NCBI RefSeq assembly: GCF_004102045.2
Contig: NZ_CP029684.2
Span: 806,001 to 870,000 of the forward strand
Length of the DNA: 64,000 bases
Reading direction: 5' to 3'
DNA from: Oenococcus sicerae
Lineage (GTDB): Bacteria; Bacillota; Bacilli; Lactobacillales; Lactobacillaceae
Part shown: piece after piece, positions 61,672-64,000 of the stretch
Numbering within the stretch: position 1 is the first letter of the stretch
Layout of the letters: each line of letters starts with the position of its first letter
Position numbers and translations under genes: made by a program
Notes under the pieces: model-generated
What the model was told of the DNA's origin: nothing
The model's database searches: none
Seen by the model: the letters and a program-made list of their open reading frames with translations, nothing else

Positions 61672-62303
61672 CAAACTGTTATTCAAAAGAAGTTGCAGAA
61701 GACTTGCTGACCATTGGCGCTGTGAAGTTTTCTCCAACTGATCCTTTTACTTGGGCCTCGGGAATTATGAGTCCGATCTATACAGATAATCGCATGACGA
61801 TCGGCTATCCGCAGATCCGCAGCAATATTGCTGATGGTTTAGTCGATTTAATTACCAAGAATTTTGCAGATGTCGATATTATCGCTGGTGTGGCTACGGC
61901 TGGTATTCCACATGCGGCCTTGATTGCGGATCGTTTACAAAAACCTATGATTTACGTACGTGCTAAAGCAAAAGATCACGGTGCCGGTCAACAAATCGAG
62001 GGTGCTGAAGTCCAAGATAAGAAGGTCATTTTGATCGATGATTTAATCTCGACTGGCGGATCCGTCTTAAAAGCAGCTAAAGCGGTGCAAGCGGCTGGTG
62101 GGCAGGTCTTAGGTGTTGTTGTGATTTTTTCCTATGAATTGCCAGTTGGCGAGCAAAATTTTGCCAGTGCCCATTTAACTTTTAAATCTTTAACAACTTA
62201 TTCGCAATTGATCCAAGCAGCTTTGACACATGGAGATCTAGATGCTTCACAAATTGCCACTTTACGTCAATGGCGTCAAGATCCGGTCGCTTGGCGGGCT
62301 TAA
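61668..62303 (+). CDS. pyrE: Orotate phosphoribosyltransferase
   Basis: 211 residues. PRPP motif VILIDDLISTGGSVLKA and VRAKAKDHGAGQQIEG loop. Converts orotate to OMP. GGAGG precedes the ATG, which overlaps pyrF by four bases. Confidence 0.96.
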   Translation: MTNCYSKEVAEDLLTIGAVKFSPTDPFTWASGIMSPIYTDNRMTIGYPQIRSNIADGLVDLITKNFADVDIIAGVATAGIPHAALIADRLQKPMIYVRAKAKDHGAGQQIEGAEVQDKKVILIDDLISTGGSVLKAAKAVQAAGGQVLGVVVIFSYELPVGEQNFASAHLTFKSLTTYSQLIQAALTHGDLDASQIATLRQWRQDPVAWRA

Positions 62304-62314
62304 AAGGAGAAAAT

Positions 62315-63250
62315 ATGGACTATACAACGAAGATTGCCAACACAACTTTTGACCATTTATTTATTAATGCAGCCGGTGTTTATTGCCAAACGGCTGAACA
62401 GCTGGATCAAATTCAAGAGGCTGAAGCTGTGGCTGCTGTTATGACGAAGTCAGCAACGGCTGAATTAAGGTTAGGCAATCAAGAACCGCGTTATGCTGCT
62501 TTTCCTGATCAGCATAATACGATCAATTCAATGGGGCTGCCAAATTTAGGTCTGGATTATTATTTGAATTATGTTTTAAAAAGTCATCTAAAACGACCGA
62601 CGATTTTCTCGGTTGTGGGATTGTCGCAAACTGAAATCGTGGCCAATCTGAAAAAACTGCAAGCTAGTAACTATACAGGTTTGGCAGAATTAAATTTGTC
62701 TTGTCCAAATGTTCCAGGCGAACCTCAGATCGCTTATGATTTTCAGACAACGGACGAGATTTTGAAACAGGTTTTTGCTTTTTATGACAAACCGTTAGGG
62801 ATCAAACTGCCGCCTTATTTTGATTTAGCTCACTTTGATCAGATTGCTAAAATTTTGAATCGTTATCCCTTGGCATATGTCAATTCAATTAATTCGGTCG
62901 GCAACGGTTTGGTAATTGATCCAAAAACTGACAAAGTTGTGATGAGACCTAAGGATGGTTTCGGTGGTCTTGGTGGTGCTCAGATCAAGGCAACGGCACT
63001 GGCCAATGTACGTGCTTTAAGGCTGCGTTTACGTCCTGAGATCAAAATGATCGGGACTGGCGGTGTCACTTGCGGCCGTGATGTTTTTGATCACTTGTTA
63101 TGCGGTGCTGACCTGGTTTCGGTAGGCTCGCAGTTAGCGATCGAAGGGCCCACTGTCTTCGCGCGTTTGGAAAAGGAATTAGAAGCTATTTTTACCGAAA
63201 AACAGATTACGAGTCTTGATCAAGTTTGTGGCAAACTAAAAATTTTCTAG
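62315..63250 (+). CDS. pyrD: Dihydroorotate dehydrogenase, class 1A
   Basis: 311 residues from ATG 62315 (MDYTTKIANTTFDHL) after AAAGGAG. The catalytic Cys is in ELNLSCPNVPGEPQ, typical of the fumarate-dependent class 1A enzyme (PyrDA); no pyrK is present, which agrees. It has five cysteines, in contrast to the other enzymes of this window. Last gene of the operon. Confidence 0.95.
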   Translation: MDYTTKIANTTFDHLFINAAGVYCQTAEQLDQIQEAEAVAAVMTKSATAELRLGNQEPRYAAFPDQHNTINSMGLPNLGLDYYLNYVLKSHLKRPTIFSVVGLSQTEIVANLKKLQASNYTGLAELNLSCPNVPGEPQIAYDFQTTDEILKQVFAFYDKPLGIKLPPYFDLAHFDQIAKILNRYPLAYVNSINSVGNGLVIDPKTDKVVMRPKDGFGGLGGAQIKATALANVRALRLRLRPEIKMIGTGGVTCGRDVFDHLLCGADLVSVGSQLAIEGPTVFARLEKELEAIFTEKQITSLDQVCGKLKIF

Positions 63251-63423
63251 ACAAAGAATTTATAGCTTGCTAAACTATTAAGCAATGTGAATTTTGCATG
63301 AAGAGAGGGAAGACTTGAAAAATTGCAGCAAACAATTAGACTTGTTCTTGCATTGCTGTTTTTGTATTTCTAATTTTCATGTTCTTTCTACTTCGCAGTT
63401 CCATGATTTATCAATTGATATCA
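63251..63423 (+). other. Leader between pyrD and the MFS gene; possible 43-codon ORF
   Basis: A TTG at 63315 behind AGAGAGGGA opens a 43-codon frame rich in Cys, His, Phe and Ser (HCCFCISNFHVL) that ends at 63446, inside the terminator hairpin. It could be a leader peptide; composition is otherwise not protein-like. Nothing else seen. Confidence 0.3.
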
Positions 63424-63458
63424 ATACCTCAATTATTTCTAATTGAGGTATTTTTTTG
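63424..63458 (+). terminator. Intrinsic terminator between pyrD and the MFS gene
   Basis: ATACCTCAATT pairs perfectly with AATTGAGGTAT around a six-base loop, followed by seven Ts. It ends the pyr operon or attenuates the next gene. Confidence 0.88.
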
Positions 63459-63477
63459 GATTTTTTTAGGGGGAAAA

Positions 63478-64000
63478 TTGGAAAATTCGGTTAAAAAAAC
63501 AAATGGCAACGTCGCGCAGCCGCAACAAATTGCGCGTTATCAAAAACAAACTTTATGGTCATCGATCATTGGCTATGCGATGGACGGCTTGGATATGATG
63601 CTGCTATCCTTTGTTCTGCCTTTGATTATGAAAGATTTTCATTTGACGACGGTTCAAGCTGGCGGCATTTCGACGATCACAATGTTTGGTGTCGTGCTTG
63701 GCGGGGCGGTTTTCGGTATTTTAGCTGATCGTTTTGGTCGCGTCAAAGTCTTTACCTGGACAATTTTGATTTTTTCTGTTTTCACAGGTCTTTCAGCGCT
63801 GGCAGCGTCGGACACTATTTTTATTATGATGCGTTTTCTGGCCGGCTTGGGTCTGGGTGGCGAATTTGGTATTGGTATGACACTAGTTTGCGAAAGCTGG
63901 CCGACACAGTTAAGAACGAAAGCAACTTCTTGGGTTGCCTTAGGTTACCAAGGCGGCACTTTATTGGCAACACTGTTAGCTGGTTATGTTTCGATTCATT
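63478..64000 (+). CDS. MFS transporter of the AAHS (aromatic acid/sialate) type, N-terminal part
   Basis: Runs off the window; 174 residues visible from TTG 63478, with TTAGGGGG five bases upstream. After a hydrophilic start, IIGYAMDGLDMMLLSFVLP and the motif GILADRFGRVKVFT, then GLGLGGEFGIGMTLVCESWP, match the aromatic acid:H+ symporter/sialate group of the MFS. Substrate unknown; being next to pyr genes does not make it a uracil transporter. Confidence 0.85.
   Translation, partial: MENSVKKTNGNVAQPQQIARYQKQTLWSSIIGYAMDGLDMMLLSFVLPLIMKDFHLTTVQAGGISTITMFGVVLGGAVFGILADRFGRVKVFTWTILIFSVFTGLSALAASDTIFIMMRFLAGLGLGGEFGIGMTLVCESWPTQLRTKATSWVALGYQGGTLLATLLAGYVSIH

Noticed and set aside
1-64000. CRISPR arrays, insertion sequences, prophage or rRNA genes
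   Set aside because: No regularly spaced repeats, transposase, integrase, phage structural gene or rRNA was seen on either strand.
63478-64000. Assignment of the last MFS gene as a uracil permease of the pyr operon
   Set aside because: The motifs are those of the MFS aromatic acid/sialate group, not of the nucleobase transporter family, and a strong terminator separates it from pyrD.

Overview
The window looks like a chromosomal segment of a low-GC, fermentative Gram-positive coccus of the Lactobacillaceae, most likely an Oenococcus. This assignment rests on gene content: mfd-rqcP-divIC-tilS-hpt-ftsH-hslO-lysS order, a cysteine-free MutY and Hsp33, mannose-type PTS, and a complete pyr operon. 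It is an inference, not a database match.

Layout. 1-7.6 kb is a housekeeping block on the plus strand (3' part of mfd, rqcP, divIC, tilS, hpt, ftsH, hslO, lysS). 7.7-9.8 kb holds a small membrane protein, a DHA2-type MFS exporter on the minus strand, and two tRNA genes, Asn(GTT) and Thr(CGT). 9.8-19.6 kb is an accessory island of small, mostly membrane or secreted proteins: an XRE regulator with a membrane tail, a DUF5626-like secreted protein, two divergent secreted peptides around a 39-bp palindrome, several orphan membrane proteins and two broken genes. At its right end is a compact operon read here as a circular-bacteriocin cluster (82-aa precursor, roughly 500-aa multi-span protein, SpoIIM/DUF95 protein, 191-aa membrane protein, ABC ATPase). 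19.6-29.4 kb is mostly minus strand: mutY, a class I/II aminotransferase with a divergent LysR regulator, ribB, a fused ABC exporter, a ydbS-ydbT pair, an NAD(P)-binding protein and an alpha carbonic anhydrase.

29.4-38.6 kb: a T-box leader in front of an O-acetylhomoserine sulfhydrylase gene, three small genes or a hydrolase, then a LacI-regulated oligosaccharide operon (binding protein, two permeases, GH32 fructosidase) resembling the msm/FOS operons of lactobacilli but without its own ATPase. 38.6-46.6 kb: a hidden small ORF, an R-specific alcohol dehydrogenase homologue, an aldo/keto reductase, an F420-dependent-type NADP reductase, two TetR regulators, an Nramp transporter, an MFS exporter and engB. 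46.7-54.4 kb: a mannose-family PTS operon, manA and a second ATPase-less ABC sugar importer, with cre-like CcpA sites in or next to the promoters. 54.4-63.3 kb: pyrB-pyrC-carA-carB-pyrF-pyrE-pyrD behind a promoter and terminator/attenuator; the window ends inside an MFS transporter gene.

Three themes cut across the map. (1) Cysteine avoidance: the first eight proteins contain no cysteine in about 2,440 residues, Hsp33 has lost its zinc/redox centre, MutY has lost its iron-sulfur ligands, and both sugar-binding proteins lack the lipobox cysteine. (2) Unusual initiation: several genes have a -10 box placed so that the start codon is at the transcript 5' end (leaderless), and a few have a good ribosome-binding site but only ATT, ATC or ATA where the start should be. 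(3) Carbohydrate genes carry AAGCGCTT/cre-type operators close to their promoters. The circular-bacteriocin operon is the best candidate for a previously undescribed system.
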